The notes under the pieces are model-generated. The model saw only the letters and a list, made by a program, of their open reading frames with translations. It ran no database searches and was not told where the DNA came from. The position numbers were made by a program, and so were the translations under genes. DNA of 64,000 bases from Neobacillus sp. PS3-34 (GTDB taxonomy: Bacteria; Bacillota; Bacilli; Bacillales; Cytobacillaceae), in NCBI RefSeq assembly GCF_030915465.1, contig NZ_CP133267.1, positions 4,143,001 to 4,207,000 of the forward strand, in the 5' to 3' direction. Positions 9,473 to 18,955 of the stretch are shown piece by piece. How positions within the stretch are numbered: the stretch's first letter is position 1; the number at the start of each line of letters is the position of its first letter.

Positions 9473-12336
9473 ATGAGGCTGCCAGCATCAAATATCCAGG
9501 AATTTCTGGAAAGTTTTTATGGCCGAATCTTGGTTATGTGATGGGGATTTATGAGCTCTACTTGCAGGATCCCGACTCGGTAGATGGAGAAATGAGAGCA
9601 ATTTTTGAACAATTTAATCCAGGAAGTTTGGAAGAAAAAAAGAAACTGCTGCTAACCTTCAGGCATTTCAACCAATGCACGGGCAGCAAACAGTTGATGC
9701 TGAAAAAATGCTTGCTGCCGCAAGGCTTGGTGAAAACATACGCTCCTATGGGCATTTAGAAGCGAAGATTTATCCTTTAGGGAATGAGAGGAAAGCACAG
9801 GAAATTCTCACATTGGAATTTTACGGTCTAAGCAAGGAAGATTTAAAGCTGCTGCCTGCAAGCATACTGTGCAAGGATTCGTCTGTTCCTCTCGAAAATG
9901 CACATGATGCGTATGAATATTTAAAAAAGATTTATACAGGTTCAATAGCGTTCGAATTTCATCATGTACACAGCCCGGCAGAGAAAAATTGGCTGCAGCA
10001 AAAAATTGAAAGCGGTTTGTTATTCAAACAGCTTTCTAAAGAAAAGAAAGTAAGCCTCTTAAAGAGATTAATGGAGGTAGAGGAATTTGAAAAGTTTCTT
10101 CACCGCACATTTGTAGGGCAAAAGAGATTTTCTATAGAAGGCTTGGATGTAATGGTTCCAATGCTGGACGAAATGATTTATGAAGCTGTCCATGATGGAG
10201 CGGAAACAGTTAACATTGGGATGGCCCACCGCGGACGATTAAATGTCTTCGCCATGTACTGGGTAAACCATATGAAAAAATATTTTCTGAATTCCAGCAT
10301 GCGCCCAACAAAGAGTTAGTCCCTTCTGAAGGATCCAGCGGAATAAATTATGGCTGGACAGGGGATGTAAAATACCATCTTGGTTTGAATCGTCAAATTA
10401 AAGAAGAAAACATCGTACGGGCTAAAATAACGCTTGCAAATAATCCAAGCCATCTTGAATTCGTTGGGGCGGTTGTTGAAGGCTTTACTAGGGCTGCACA
10501 GGAAGAAAGAGAGCAACCGGGGGAACCTGGAGAAAATCCTAAAGCGTCCCTCGCTTTGTTAATCCATGGCGATGCAGCATTCCCAGGTGAGGGAATTGTT
10601 GCCGAGACCTTGAATTTAAGCCGTCTAAAAGGATATCGGACGGGTGGAACCATTCATATCATCTCAAATAATACAATTGGTTTTACAACTGAATCCGCCG
10701 ATTCCCGATCAACACTTTATGCAAGTGATTTGGCAAAAGGGTTTGAGATTCCTATCCTCCATGTGAATGCCGACAAACCTGAGGATTGCCTGGCAGCTGC
10801 TCTTTTGGCAGTAGAGTACCGTATTGCATTTCAAAAGGATTTTTTAATAGATCTTGTGGGTTATCGCCGTTATGGACATAACGAAATGGACGAACCTATG
10901 ACCACAAGCCCATTAATGTATAACAAAGTAAATCAGCATCCCACCATAAAAGAAATTTATTCAAAAAAATTAATTGCTGATAAGATTTTATCCGAGTCCC
11001 AATACGCGGAATTGGTGAAGCAAGTTTCGAAGAAATTAGAGGACGCCTATGAAAAAGTGCCTCCAAAGGAAGAGAAAGCCGTAAAGATTCCTGAACCTCC
11101 TGAACTGGTTGAAAAAGGGTTTCCTGAAATCAATACCGCTGTTCCAGTTAAAAGATTGAAATCAATAAATGATGAATTGTTAAACTGGCCAACGCAGTTC
11201 AGAGTTTTTACTAAACTGGAAAGGATCTTGAGAAGAAGAGCTGAGACCTTTAGTGATAACGGAACGGTAGAATGGGGGTTGGCCGAAGCACTCGCATTTG
11301 CGTCTATTTTGGAAGATGGGACGCCTATCCGCCTCTCAGGGCAGGATTCGGAAAGAGGGACCTTTGCCCAGCGCAATCTTGTCCTTCATGACAGTGAAAC
11401 GGGTGAGATATTTTCGCCTCTGCAGCACCTTTCTCAGGCTAAGGCTTCATTTGCAGTTTATAATAGCCCTTTGACTGAAGCCGCAGTTGTGGGTTTTGAA
11501 TATGGATATAACATTTATGCCCCTGAGACACTTGTCATTTGGGAGGCACAGTATGGAGATTTCGCCAACGCTGCTCAGGTCATCTTTGATCAATTTATTG
11601 CAGCAGGCCGAGCAAAATGGGCCAGAAGTCAGGTCTCGTTATCCTGCTTCCCCATGGGTACGAAGGCCAGGGACCTGAACATTCAAGTGGCAGAGTTGAA
11701 CGCTTCCTTCAATCGGCAGCTGAAAACAACTGGACAGTAGCCAATCTGACCTCCTCGGCACAATATTTTCACATCCTAAGGCGCCAGGCAGGTATTCTAA
11801 TGAAAGAAGAAGTGAGACCACTGGTAATCATGTCACCTAAGAGTCTGCTCCGCAACCAGATTGTTGCATCCAAAATCAAAGATTTTGCAGAAGGTGAATT
11901 TTTGCCGGTTATTGAGCAGCCAGGTCTTGGTCTTGAGCATGAAAAAGTAGAAAGAATTATTTTATGCTCCGGTAAAATCGCTATTGACCTGACTGAGAAA
12001 TTAAAGACATCCGATGGTTTTGATTGGCTGCATCTTTTGCGGATTGAGCAGATCTATCCCTTTCCAATGGAGATGCTCAATAGCATTTTTAATAGATACC
12101 CGAACCTCAAGGAAATTTATTGGATGCAAGAAGAGCCCAAAAATATGGGGGCATGGAACTTTGTGGAACCTCGTATTCAGGAAATCGCTCCACACGGAAT
12201 AAAAGTTAAATATATTCGCCGCAGGCGCAGGTCAAGTCCAGCGGAAGGTGATCCATATGTACACAAGCTCGAACAAAATACAATAATCCAGGCAGCACTA
12301 GAAAAAAGCAAAGAAGGGAGTCAGGATAATGGCTGA
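9473..12336 (+). CDS. odhA: 2-oxoglutarate dehydrogenase E1 component (four frameshifts)
   Basis: This is the thiamine-diphosphate E1 subunit of the TCA-cycle 2-oxoglutarate dehydrogenase complex. Pieces in four shifted frames join into one normal protein of about 955 residues: FYGPNLGY at the N-terminus, [12 protein letters not shown], the ThDP-binding region with [37 protein letters not shown] and [14 protein letters not shown]. Each break fits loss of one base: near 9521-9525 (GGCC), 9635-9641 (run of seven A), 10251-10253 (GCC) and 11619-11623 (GGGCC). Every shift is in the same direction. It overlaps odhB by eight bases. Four independent deletions in a conserved gene with intact odhB suggest sequence error. 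Confidence 0.88.
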
Positions 12337-13603
12337 AATTAAAGTTCCCGAGTTAGCAGAGTCTATTACAGAAGGTACGATTGCCCAATGGCTAAAGAAA
12401 AAGGGTGACCAAGTACAAAAAGGTGAGTATCTGGTTGAATTAGAAACAGATAAAGTAAATGTTGAAATTATCTCTGACTTTTCTGGAACGCTGACGGAGT
12501 TAAAATTTAGTGAAGGCGATACCGTCAAGGTTGGCGACACGATAGCCATCGTAAGTGAGGAAGGGCAGGAAGGAACGAAGCCAAATACCTCAACTGAAGA
12601 ATCTAAGCCAGAATCAAAAACAGAGCCGCCCCGACAAGAGGAACATAAAAGTGAAGAAAAAGCTGTCGAGCAAATTACATCTGAGAATACTTCTGAACAT
12701 GCAAAACATCGTACAATTGCATCACCCGCTGCAAGAAAGCTTGCCAGAGAGAAAGGGATTGAATTAAGTGAGGTCTCTGTCAAGGACCCTTTAGGGAGGG
12801 TTCGCAAGCAGGATATAGAATCTTACCAAATAAATGGGGGTGCGGAATCGAAAAGTGTTCAGCCTCCAAAGCCGTCTTTTCAGACTGAAAATACAGAAAC
12901 AAAAAATGTGGTCCGCGAACGGATGTCAAGAAGGCGCCAGACGATTGCTAAACGACTGGTAGAAGTCCAACAGACAGCAGCCATGCTTACCACTTTCAAT
13001 GAAGTGGATATGACAGAAGTACTAAACCTCCGTAAAAAGAGGAAGGATAAATTTTTTGAAGAACATGATGTGCGGCTTGGATTTATGTCTTTTTTTACTA
13101 AAGCTGTGGTTGCTGCGTTGAAAAAATATCCATATTTAAATGCAGAAATTCAAGGTGAAGAACTTTTGGTGAAAAAATTCTATGATATTGGAATTGCGGT
13201 CGCGGCTGAAGAAGGACTTGTCGTTCCGGTGGTGAGAGAAGCAGACCGAAAGTCTTTTGCAGAAATTGAAAAGGATATTTCAGATTTGGCCGAGAAAGCT
13301 CGGACGAATAAGTTATCGTTAAAAGACCTACAGGGTGGAACCTTTACGATAACAAATGGCGGGGTTTTTGGCTCCCTGCTTTCAACTCCGATCTTAAATG
13401 GGCCGCAAGTAGGGATCCTAGGAATGCATAAAATCCAGCTTCGCCCGGTTGCAATAGACCAAGAGCGTATGGAAAACCGTCCTATGATGTATATAGCCCT
13501 TTCCTATGACCATCGAATCGTGGATGGTAAGGGAGCGGTCAGCTTTTTAGCAAAAGTTAAGGAGCTGCTTGAAGATCCGGACTCATTACTGCTAGAAGGA
13601 TAA
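12329..13603 (+). CDS. odhB: Dihydrolipoyllysine succinyltransferase, E2 of 2-oxoglutarate dehydrogenase
   Basis: E2 transfers the succinyl group from E1 to CoA. An N-terminal lipoyl domain has the lipoylated Lys42 in [12 protein letters not shown] Glu/Lys/Ser-rich linker (about 80-125) leads to a peripheral-subunit-binding domain ([15 protein letters not shown], near 135). The catalytic core contains [14 protein letters not shown] and ends with the active-site block [15 protein letters not shown]. The 424-residue length is normal. It is translated with odhA and uses the shared E3 (not in window). A strong hairpin terminator follows. Confidence 0.96.
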   Translation: MAEIKVPELAESITEGTIAQWLKKKGDQVQKGEYLVELETDKVNVEIISDFSGTLTELKFSEGDTVKVGDTIAIVSEEGQEGTKPNTSTEESKPESKTEPPRQEEHKSEEKAVEQITSENTSEHAKHRTIASPAARKLAREKGIELSEVSVKDPLGRVRKQDIESYQINGGAESKSVQPPKPSFQTENTETKNVVRERMSRRRQTIAKRLVEVQQTAAMLTTFNEVDMTEVLNLRKKRKDKFFEEHDVRLGFMSFFTKAVVAALKKYPYLNAEIQGEELLVKKFYDIGIAVAAEEGLVVPVVREADRKSFAEIEKDISDLAEKARTNKLSLKDLQGGTFTITNGGVFGSLLSTPILNGPQVGILGMHKIQLRPVAIDQERMENRPMMYIALSYDHRIVDGKGAVSFLAKVKELLEDPDSLLLEG

Positions 13604-13608
13604 TAGAA

Positions 13609-13645
13609 AAGAACCACAACCCGAAATGTGTTGTGGTTCTTTCAT
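13609..13645 (+). terminator. Terminator after odhB
   Basis: An 11-bp stem (AGAACCACAAC with GTTGTGGTTCT) with a nine-base loop and a short T-rich tail lies six bases after the odhB stop. Confidence 0.85.
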
Positions 13646-13701
13646 TTTATTCAAGCGGCTTTGAACAGAAAGGGCAGAGACTCTGGAGATTGTAATTTAA
13701 A

Positions 13702-13728
13702 AACCGCCGAAATTTTCGGCGGTTTTGT
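13702..13728. terminator. Bidirectional terminator between odhB and the sda-like gene
   Basis: AACCGCCGA pairs with TCGGCGGTT around AATTT, with A-rich sequence on the left and TTTT on the right. It can end the leftward sda-like transcript and back up the odhB terminator. Confidence 0.75.
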
Positions 13729-13748
13729 ACTCACTTGGCGATAGCAAA

Positions 13749-13883
13749 TTAACGATTTTTAAATGGCCTTAATCCTCGGCGCTGTATTTCATCCTTTAAA
13801 ATTTTAATCCATTCCTTTTCATTTCCGGTCTTTAATGCATCTCGATACGATACGACTAACTGTTCGTTACTCATAATTCTCAA
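13749..13883 (-). CDS. sda: Sda-like sporulation histidine kinase inhibitor
   Basis: A 44-codon frame on the minus strand encodes a product starting MRIMSNEQLVVSY and containing WIKILKDEIQRRGL. Sda of B. subtilis (46 residues) has the parallel start MRKLSDELLIESY and a later EIKRRSL block, so the two align over the helical hairpin that blocks KinA autophosphorylation. A TTG start is chosen because AAGGAGGA lies seven bases upstream. The internal ATG three codons later would be 16 bases from it. Sda links replication stress to a sporulation checkpoint. The assignment rests on recalled similarity. Confidence 0.65.
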   Translation of the reverse strand: MRIMSNEQLVVSYRDALKTGNEKEWIKILKDEIQRRGLRPFKNR

Positions 13884-14097
13884 CTTGCATTCCTCCTTAA
13901 GAAAAGTGGATTGAATATTCAGTTTTTACTAGTGTAATGGTTTTTTTACTATTTGAAAACCCTTTTTTAAAAACTTTTTTAAAAAAGGACTATTGTAGGA
14001 CTTGTTCTTTAAAAATCTCCTTTAAAAAATAGTAGTAATCTTTTAAGATGGAAAATAAATTAAACCGAAATACCTCTATATGAAGGGAGCGACATAA

Positions 14098-14892
14098 ATG
14101 GACGAACTTAAATTAGACCATATTGTAAATTTTGTCAAAAGTGATCCGTCAGAGATAATTGACTATTGGAGGAATTTCAATCTTAAAGGAATCAGGGGTG
14201 GCAGCCATGGAGATTGGGGAACGTATAACAGCCTCATCTATTTCGGACTTTCTTATATTGAATTCCTTTCAGTCCAATGTAATAAGACAGCCAAAAGAAG
14301 TGACAATCCCTTAATCAAACATTTGGTGGAAAATCTTCGAAAATATGAAGGACTTGGTCAAATCTGTTTTCGAACTACTGATATTCACTCATTAAAGAAA
14401 AACATAGAAATGAAAGGATACACAGCTTCGGAAATCTATAAAGGAGAAAGGATAAGAAGTGATGGACTGACAATTCGGTGGAAAATGCTCTTTGTTTTTT
14501 CACCAACAGGACTACCTTATCCTTTTTTTATTGAATGGGAGCAAAGTGATCATGACAGGCGGGAGGAGTTTAAGAAACAGGGGGTTTGGACTGATGAACA
14601 GGAAAAAGCCTCCATAAACGCTATTCACTATGTAGTACATGATTTTCTTAGAACGGCAGAGGATTGGGCAAATCTTTTAAATGTACAGGTTAATTTACCA
14701 AAGACTGAAAACCTAAACCAACCTGGACAGGCAGCCATCATGGTTGGGCGTACAGAAATAATTTTTTGTAATGCCAATGAAAACGCAACGTTGAAAAATA
14801 TTTATAAACGTAAAGGAGAAAGGCCTTTTTTGATTAGCTTCAACCCTCCTTTAACTGAACCAATTACTTTTATGAGAGATACTTATGTATAA
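14098..14892 (+). CDS. VOC/glyoxalase-like domain protein
   Basis: This 264-residue soluble protein begins KLDHIVNFVKSDPSEIIDYW, the usual first strand and metal-ligand His of a vicinal-oxygen-chelate fold of the long glyoxalase-like type. YIEFLSV, QICFRTTDI and PYPFFIEWEQSD match the paired beta-alpha-beta-beta-beta modules. The substrate is unknown. It has an AAGGGAG ribosome site and is likely monocistronic. It stands upstream of the acyl-CoA synthetase gene, but a >100-base gap gives no firm functional link. Confidence 0.75.
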   Translation: MDELKLDHIVNFVKSDPSEIIDYWRNFNLKGIRGGSHGDWGTYNSLIYFGLSYIEFLSVQCNKTAKRSDNPLIKHLVENLRKYEGLGQICFRTTDIHSLKKNIEMKGYTASEIYKGERIRSDGLTIRWKMLFVFSPTGLPYPFFIEWEQSDHDRREEFKKQGVWTDEQEKASINAIHYVVHDFLRTAEDWANLLNVQVNLPKTENLNQPGQAAIMVGRTEIIFCNANENATLKNIYKRKGERPFLISFNPPLTEPITFMRDTYV

Positions 14893-14945
14893 AATATAAT
14901 ATTGAAATCTAAAAATATTGAATATTCATATAAATGTGGTAACAT

Positions 14946-14966
14946 TTGTGTGTAAGCGCTATATTT
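14946..14966 (+). promoter_or_regulatory. Possible cre (CcpA) site upstream of the acyl-CoA synthetase gene
   Basis: TGTAAGCGCTATAT resembles the catabolite-response consensus with one or two mismatches. It lies ~40-50 bases before the start codon, and carbon catabolite control of fatty-acid use would fit. This is weak evidence from a short degenerate motif. Confidence 0.3.
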
Positions 14967-15002
14967 ACCATTTGTGTATCAGTCTTAGGGAGGATTGAAA
15001 GG

Positions 15003-16649
15003 ATGTCGTCAATATTGAAAATAACAATTGGAAAATTGTTGGAGGAAAAGGCTAAGCTTCATCCAGACCACGAAGCAGTTGTTTATGCTGACAGAAACTT
15101 AAGGCTGACCTATAGCGAGTTTGATGATTACTGTCGAAAGACCGCAAAAGGGCTGATCAAGCTCGGATTGGAAAAGGGAGAGCATATTGCAGCCTGGTCC
15201 ACAAACACTCCGGAATGGCTTACCACGCAATTTGCCACAGGAAAGATGGGAGCAGTGCTTGTAACTGTCAATACAAACTACCGTACCTCTGAATTAGAAT
15301 ATCTATTAAGACAATCCGATTCAACAACGATTATTTTAATGGATCAGTGGAAGGATTCTTCCTACATTGAGATGCTTTATGAAATCGCACCGGAACTTAA
15401 GACGACAGAACCAGGAAAGCTTCAAAGCAGTCGCTTGCCATTTCTTAAAAATGTTATCGTTTTAGGAGAGAAAAAATATCCTGGTACATATTCGTGGGCT
15501 GATCTGATTCTTCTTGGGGAAGGAGTCTCGGATTTGGAACTCGATGAACGAATGGAGTCATTGGAACCTGAAGATGTAATAAATATGCAGTATACAAGCG
15601 GAACAACAGGATTTCCGAAGGGAGTCATGCTGACCCACCTTAATATTGTGAATAATGGATATAATATCGCCAGCTGCATGAAGCTGACAAAGGAAGACCG
15701 TTTATGTATCCCTGTTCCATTTTTCCATTGCTTTGGATGTGTACTTGGTACAATGGCATGTGTATCTGTTGGAGCCACAATGGTACCAGTCCAGGAGTTC
15801 AGCCCTAAAAAGGTATTAAAAACTGTACAGGATGAAAAATGTACAGCTGCACGGTGTTCCAACTATGTTTATTGCTGAACTAAATGATCCGGATTTCGAT
15901 AAGTATGATTTATCTTCTTTAAGAACGGGCATTATGGCGGGCTCTAACTGTCCTATAGAGGTAATGAAAGCAGTTATTGAAAAAATGGGAGCTTCAGAGA
16001 TTACGATTGCCTATGGACAAACTGAAGCATCTCCCGTTATTACACAAACCAGGACCGATGATCCAATTGAACTGCGGGTTGAATCAGTAGGGAAAGCACT
16101 GCCAAATGTTGAAGTGAAAATTGTTGAACCAGGAAGCAATCGTGAGGTTCCCCGTGGAGTCCAGGGTGAGCTTTGTACAAGAGGGTACCATGTGATGAAG
16201 GGCTATTATAAAAACGAGGATGCGACGCGTGAGCCCTTGATAGAGATGGGTGGCTGCACACAGGCGATCTTGCAGTGATGGATGAAGATGGCTACTGCAA
16301 AGTTACAGGCAGATTAAAGGATATGATCATCAGGGGAGGAGAGAATATTTATCCCCGCGAGATTGAGGAGTTTCTTTATACGCATTCAAAAGTTCTGGAT
16401 GTCCAGGTTGTCGGCGTGCCAGATGCTGTTTATGGTGAAGAAGTGATGGCGTGGATCATTCCGAAAGAGAGTGAGAGCATCACAGAAGAAGAAATTCGTG
16501 CCTATTGTCATGGGAAAATATCTAAGCATAAAATACCAAGATATATAGAATTCACTACTGCTTATCCAATGACAGCATCAGGTAAAATACAAAAGTTCCT
16601 TCTTCGGGAGCAAGCCAAAGGAATTGCTAATGGTATAAAGACAACTTGA
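15003..16649 (+). CDS. YngI-like AMP-forming acyl-CoA synthetase (two frameshifts)
   Basis: This ANL-superfamily enzyme activates a short- or medium-chain acid to acyl-CoA via an acyl-adenylate. The P-loop-like motif [16 protein letters not shown] is near residue 200. Later motifs are [38 protein letters not shown] and the C-terminal Lys motif ASGKIQKF. The wording resembles B. subtilis YngI closely. The frame breaks near 15844-15850 (best explained by loss of two bases; [10 protein letters not shown] is restored) and near 16231-16236 (one G lost before [14 protein letters not shown] restored). The repaired length is ~549 residues. ATG after GGGAGG is preferred to upstream starts. Confidence 0.85.
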
Positions 16650-16772
16650 TAAGCTTCAGACCTTTTTCGGTCTTAAGAAGGATATGAAATCCAACTTTCC
16701 GATAATGTTTACGATTCCTGCTTTTTATAAAATAAAGAGGAAGATAAAACAGTAACGGAAGGAGAGGTTCAT

Positions 16773-16933
16773 ATGTTCGAACAAATATATATATTGAGCA
16801 AATGATCCAAAAACATAGGGAGGAAATGTTTAAAGAAATAGAAAAATATTCCTGGTATGAGAAGGCTAGAAAAAAATCAGCATATTGCAGGATTCCTCTA
16901 TTTTCCCATTTTTCTCACTGCAAGTGCCAGTAA
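16773..16933 (+). CDS. Possible small protein, ~53 residues, with one frameshift
   Basis: ATG after AAGGAGAGG opens a frame that stops after ten codons. If one base is missing in the TA-repeat around 16784-16793, the frame continues as IEQMIQKHREEMFKEIEKY and then a Cys-containing tail up to a stop just before a perfect terminator. The good ribosome site and terminator support a real gene, and the direction of the shift matches most others in the window. The family is unknown. The alternative is that only the ten-residue peptide is made. Confidence 0.4.
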
Positions 16934-16934
16934 A

Positions 16935-16959
16935 AGACAGAGACGCTCTGTCTTTTTTT
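16935..16959 (+). terminator. Terminator of the small gene
   Basis: AGACAGA pairs with TCTGTCT around GACGC, followed by seven T. Confidence 0.85.
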
Positions 16960-17075
16960 CTTTGTTATTTTGGAGACATATCCATTTTTCTTATAAAGGC
17001 AATAAGAGATGTTTGAAACAAGCAGACATCGTGGTAAATACATATTGCCATCATCTTAGAAAGAAGGTATGCAAA

Positions 17076-17327
17076 ATGAAAATATCATTGGATAATGGCT
17101 TTTACGAACTAGCCTATAATCAGGAACGATATGAAAACCTGCAGTTTATCCGATTAGACACAATTTGTGATAAAACATATGTTACTCTTAAAAATGTGCT
17201 TACAGGTGCAATGCTAACCTTTGAACAGGAAAAAATAAATTGGATTAAGAAGAAAACAAAACTGCCGTTTTTTAAAAAACCCAAATTGAATTTAGTTGCG
17301 GAGGAACAGCTTCATTCCTTATACTAA
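17076..17327 (+). CDS. Conserved small hypothetical protein, 83 residues
   Basis: The frame starts at ATG about ten bases after AGAAAGAAGG. It encodes a soluble basic protein: MKISLDNGFYELAYNQERY, then a strand-rich region (YVTLKNVLTGAMLTF) and a Lys/Pro-rich KKKTKLPFFKKPK. It has no signal peptide or membrane helix. The open frame extends upstream, but the upstream part overlaps another terminator and lacks a ribosome site, so the short form is preferred. No function is recognised. It is 29 bases ahead of the next small gene and may be co-transcribed. Confidence 0.55.
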   Translation: MKISLDNGFYELAYNQERYENLQFIRLDTICDKTYVTLKNVLTGAMLTFEQEKINWIKKKTKLPFFKKPKLNLVAEEQLHSLY

Positions 17328-17356
17328 AGATTGATATTAGTGAAAGGTGGAAGCAC

Positions 17357-17560
17357 ATGATTCATTTAAACTGGCATGATCGTGAAACCATAAAAAAAGT
17401 AAAATGTATTCATACCGATGCTGAAAAGTATATTGTGAACCAAGCTTTAACAGCAGGAACTGTATACGATGTGAAAAATGAAACAGAAGAATTTTATTTT
17501 ATCATCGACAATTCTGGAAAAGTAGGCGGCTTTTATAAGGATTACTTCCAGGACGCGTAA
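17357..17560 (+). CDS. Conserved small Bacillus protein, 67 residues
   Basis: The start codon follows GAAAGGTGG. The protein begins MIHLNWHDRETIKKVKCIHTD and ends IIDNSGKVGGFYKDYF, a compact beta-rich pattern that I associate with a conserved Bacillaceae family of unknown function (possibly DUF6501, not certain). It has no signal peptide or membrane segment. A strong terminator follows directly. Confidence 0.65.
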   Translation: MIHLNWHDRETIKKVKCIHTDAEKYIVNQALTAGTVYDVKNETEEFYFIIDNSGKVGGFYKDYFQDA

Positions 17561-17563
17561 CCG

Positions 17564-17596
17564 AAGACTGTCAGCACAGAGCTGGCAGTCTTTTTT
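17564..17596 (+). terminator. Terminator with 10-bp stem
   Basis: GACTGTCAGC pairs with GCTGGCAGTC (one G-T pair) around ACAGA and is followed by six T. Confidence 0.88.
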
Positions 17597-17638
17597 GGCT
17601 AATGAACGATCAATACAAATGTTTTTGGAGGGATCAGT

Positions 17639-18196
17639 GTGAAGGTATGGGACCAATTATTCAATCTAGAAGGAGAAACAGTTTACCTAAGAGCAATGGA
17701 AATCGGACATCTGGACGGTCTGTGGCAGGCGGCGGAACCAGAAGCAATTTGGTCCTATATGGCCAGTAAAATACGGTCAAAGGCAGAGATGGAAAAAGCC
17801 ATAATCATGGCAGTGGAAGAAAGGAAAAAAGGAAATCAGTATCCATTTGTTGTTTTTGACAAAAAAAATCATCGTATTTTGGGCAGTACAAGGTATTTGG
17901 ACATTTCTCAAGCAAATAAAAACCTTGAAATAGGCTGGACATGGTATCACCCCGATGTTTGGAGAACAAGGGTGAATACGGAATGTAAGTTTTTAATGTT
18001 AAAGCATGCATTTGAAAAATTCCAATTTAATCGTGTCCACTTAAAAACAGACTCAAGAAATATAAGATCTCAGCAGGCAATCTCCCGACTGGGAGCGATC
18101 AAAGAGGGAATACTCCGTCAAGACCGTGTCCTTGCAGATGGTTATATTCGCAATACTGTGGTTTATAGCATCATCAAAGAAGAATGGCCGAGGTGA
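17639..18196 (+). CDS. GNAT-family N-acetyltransferase
   Basis: This is a 185-residue RimJ/RimL-type acetyltransferase. It starts with ETVYLRAMEIGHLDGLW, then FVVFDKKNHRILGSTRYLDI, the acetyl-CoA region IGWTWYHPDVWRTRVNTECK, and NRVHLKTDSRNIRSQQAISRLGAIKEGILRQ, the order seen in protein N-acetyltransferases of this group. The start is GTG with GGAGGGA six bases upstream. The acceptor substrate is unknown. It appears monocistronic. Confidence 0.88.
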   Translation: MKVWDQLFNLEGETVYLRAMEIGHLDGLWQAAEPEAIWSYMASKIRSKAEMEKAIIMAVEERKKGNQYPFVVFDKKNHRILGSTRYLDISQANKNLEIGWTWYHPDVWRTRVNTECKFLMLKHAFEKFQFNRVHLKTDSRNIRSQQAISRLGAIKEGILRQDRVLADGYIRNTVVYSIIKEEWPR

Positions 18197-18293
18197 AAAA
18201 GGCTTTAATAGAAAAATTAAAATAGAAAAAAGGGAAGAGGCTGCTTTAAATGATCGTTATCAACGACTTTTAATGGCAGCCTTTCAGATAAAG

Positions 18294-18824
18294 TTATTTA
18301 ACGTCAGGGAACATTCTTTGGATCATTTGAGAAAATTCTTCGAAAAACCCTGAAACAGGACGTCCCGATCTTATATCATCTGCATATTCGTTCATATGAT
18401 CATAAAAATCAGGATTGACTGAAACGAAAACTCGGTCAATATCAGGGTCAACCAATTTTACTTGATCGGAAATTTTGCTTTCCGTTTTATTTGTTAGGTG
18501 CTTTGTGGAAGGATCCAATTTTGCTGCAACATACGCATTATTATCAGTTACAATCACGTTTGCGCGATCAATTTCTGGCATGGATGAAATTTTTTCAGCA
18601 GCACGATCGGCCACTTCCATTCTTGTTGTCGTATTATTTGTACGGTTGTTATTTCTGACATCTGTAACGCGAGGAACCGCATCTCTTGTATTGTAATTTA
18701 CCTTGGTTGGTTCCATTCCGTTTCGATTGCGATTGCCTGCTTCATCACTTGCATTATTTCTTGCACATCCCGTTAAATAAACACTAAACAAAAGGATGGC
18801 AAACAGAAATATCTTAAGTTTCAT
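18294..18824 (-). CDS. YhcN/YlaJ-family sporulation lipoprotein
   Basis: This 176-residue lipoprotein has a lipobox LTGC with Cys20 after a hydrophobic signal. An Asn/Arg-rich linker leads to the YhcN/YlaJ domain (ADRAAEKISSMPEIDRANVIVTDNNAYVAAKL), and RVFVSVNPDFYDHMNEYADDI ends the module. Family members are found in the spore membrane and in SpoVA-type germination clusters. The gene is alone on the minus strand, next to the decayed IS element. Confidence 0.85.
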   Translation of the reverse strand: MKLKIFLFAILLFSVYLTGCARNNASDEAGNRNRNGMEPTKVNYNTRDAVPRVTDVRNNNRTNNTTTRMEVADRAAEKISSMPEIDRANVIVTDNNAYVAAKLDPSTKHLTNKTESKISDQVKLVDPDIDRVFVSVNPDFYDHMNEYADDIRSGRPVSGFFEEFSQMIQRMFPDVK

Positions 18825-18934
18825 TCGAAATTCACTCCTTATCGTTTATCATCATGGATAGCTTTCCATTTTCGTGAAAAACTATACATGAATCTTTAAG
18901 GATGAATTAACTGCATGTGGATTTAATAACAAAA

Positions 18935-18955
18935 AAGCATCTGATTAAGATGCTT
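18935..18955. repeat. Left 21-bp direct repeat flanking the IS element (terminator palindrome)
   Basis: This copy of a 21-bp palindrome (AAGCATCT, five-base loop, AGATGCTT) is identical to the one at the right end of the element. It keeps the A-tract on its outer side and so can act as a leftward terminator. It is read as target-site duplication. Confidence 0.8.
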
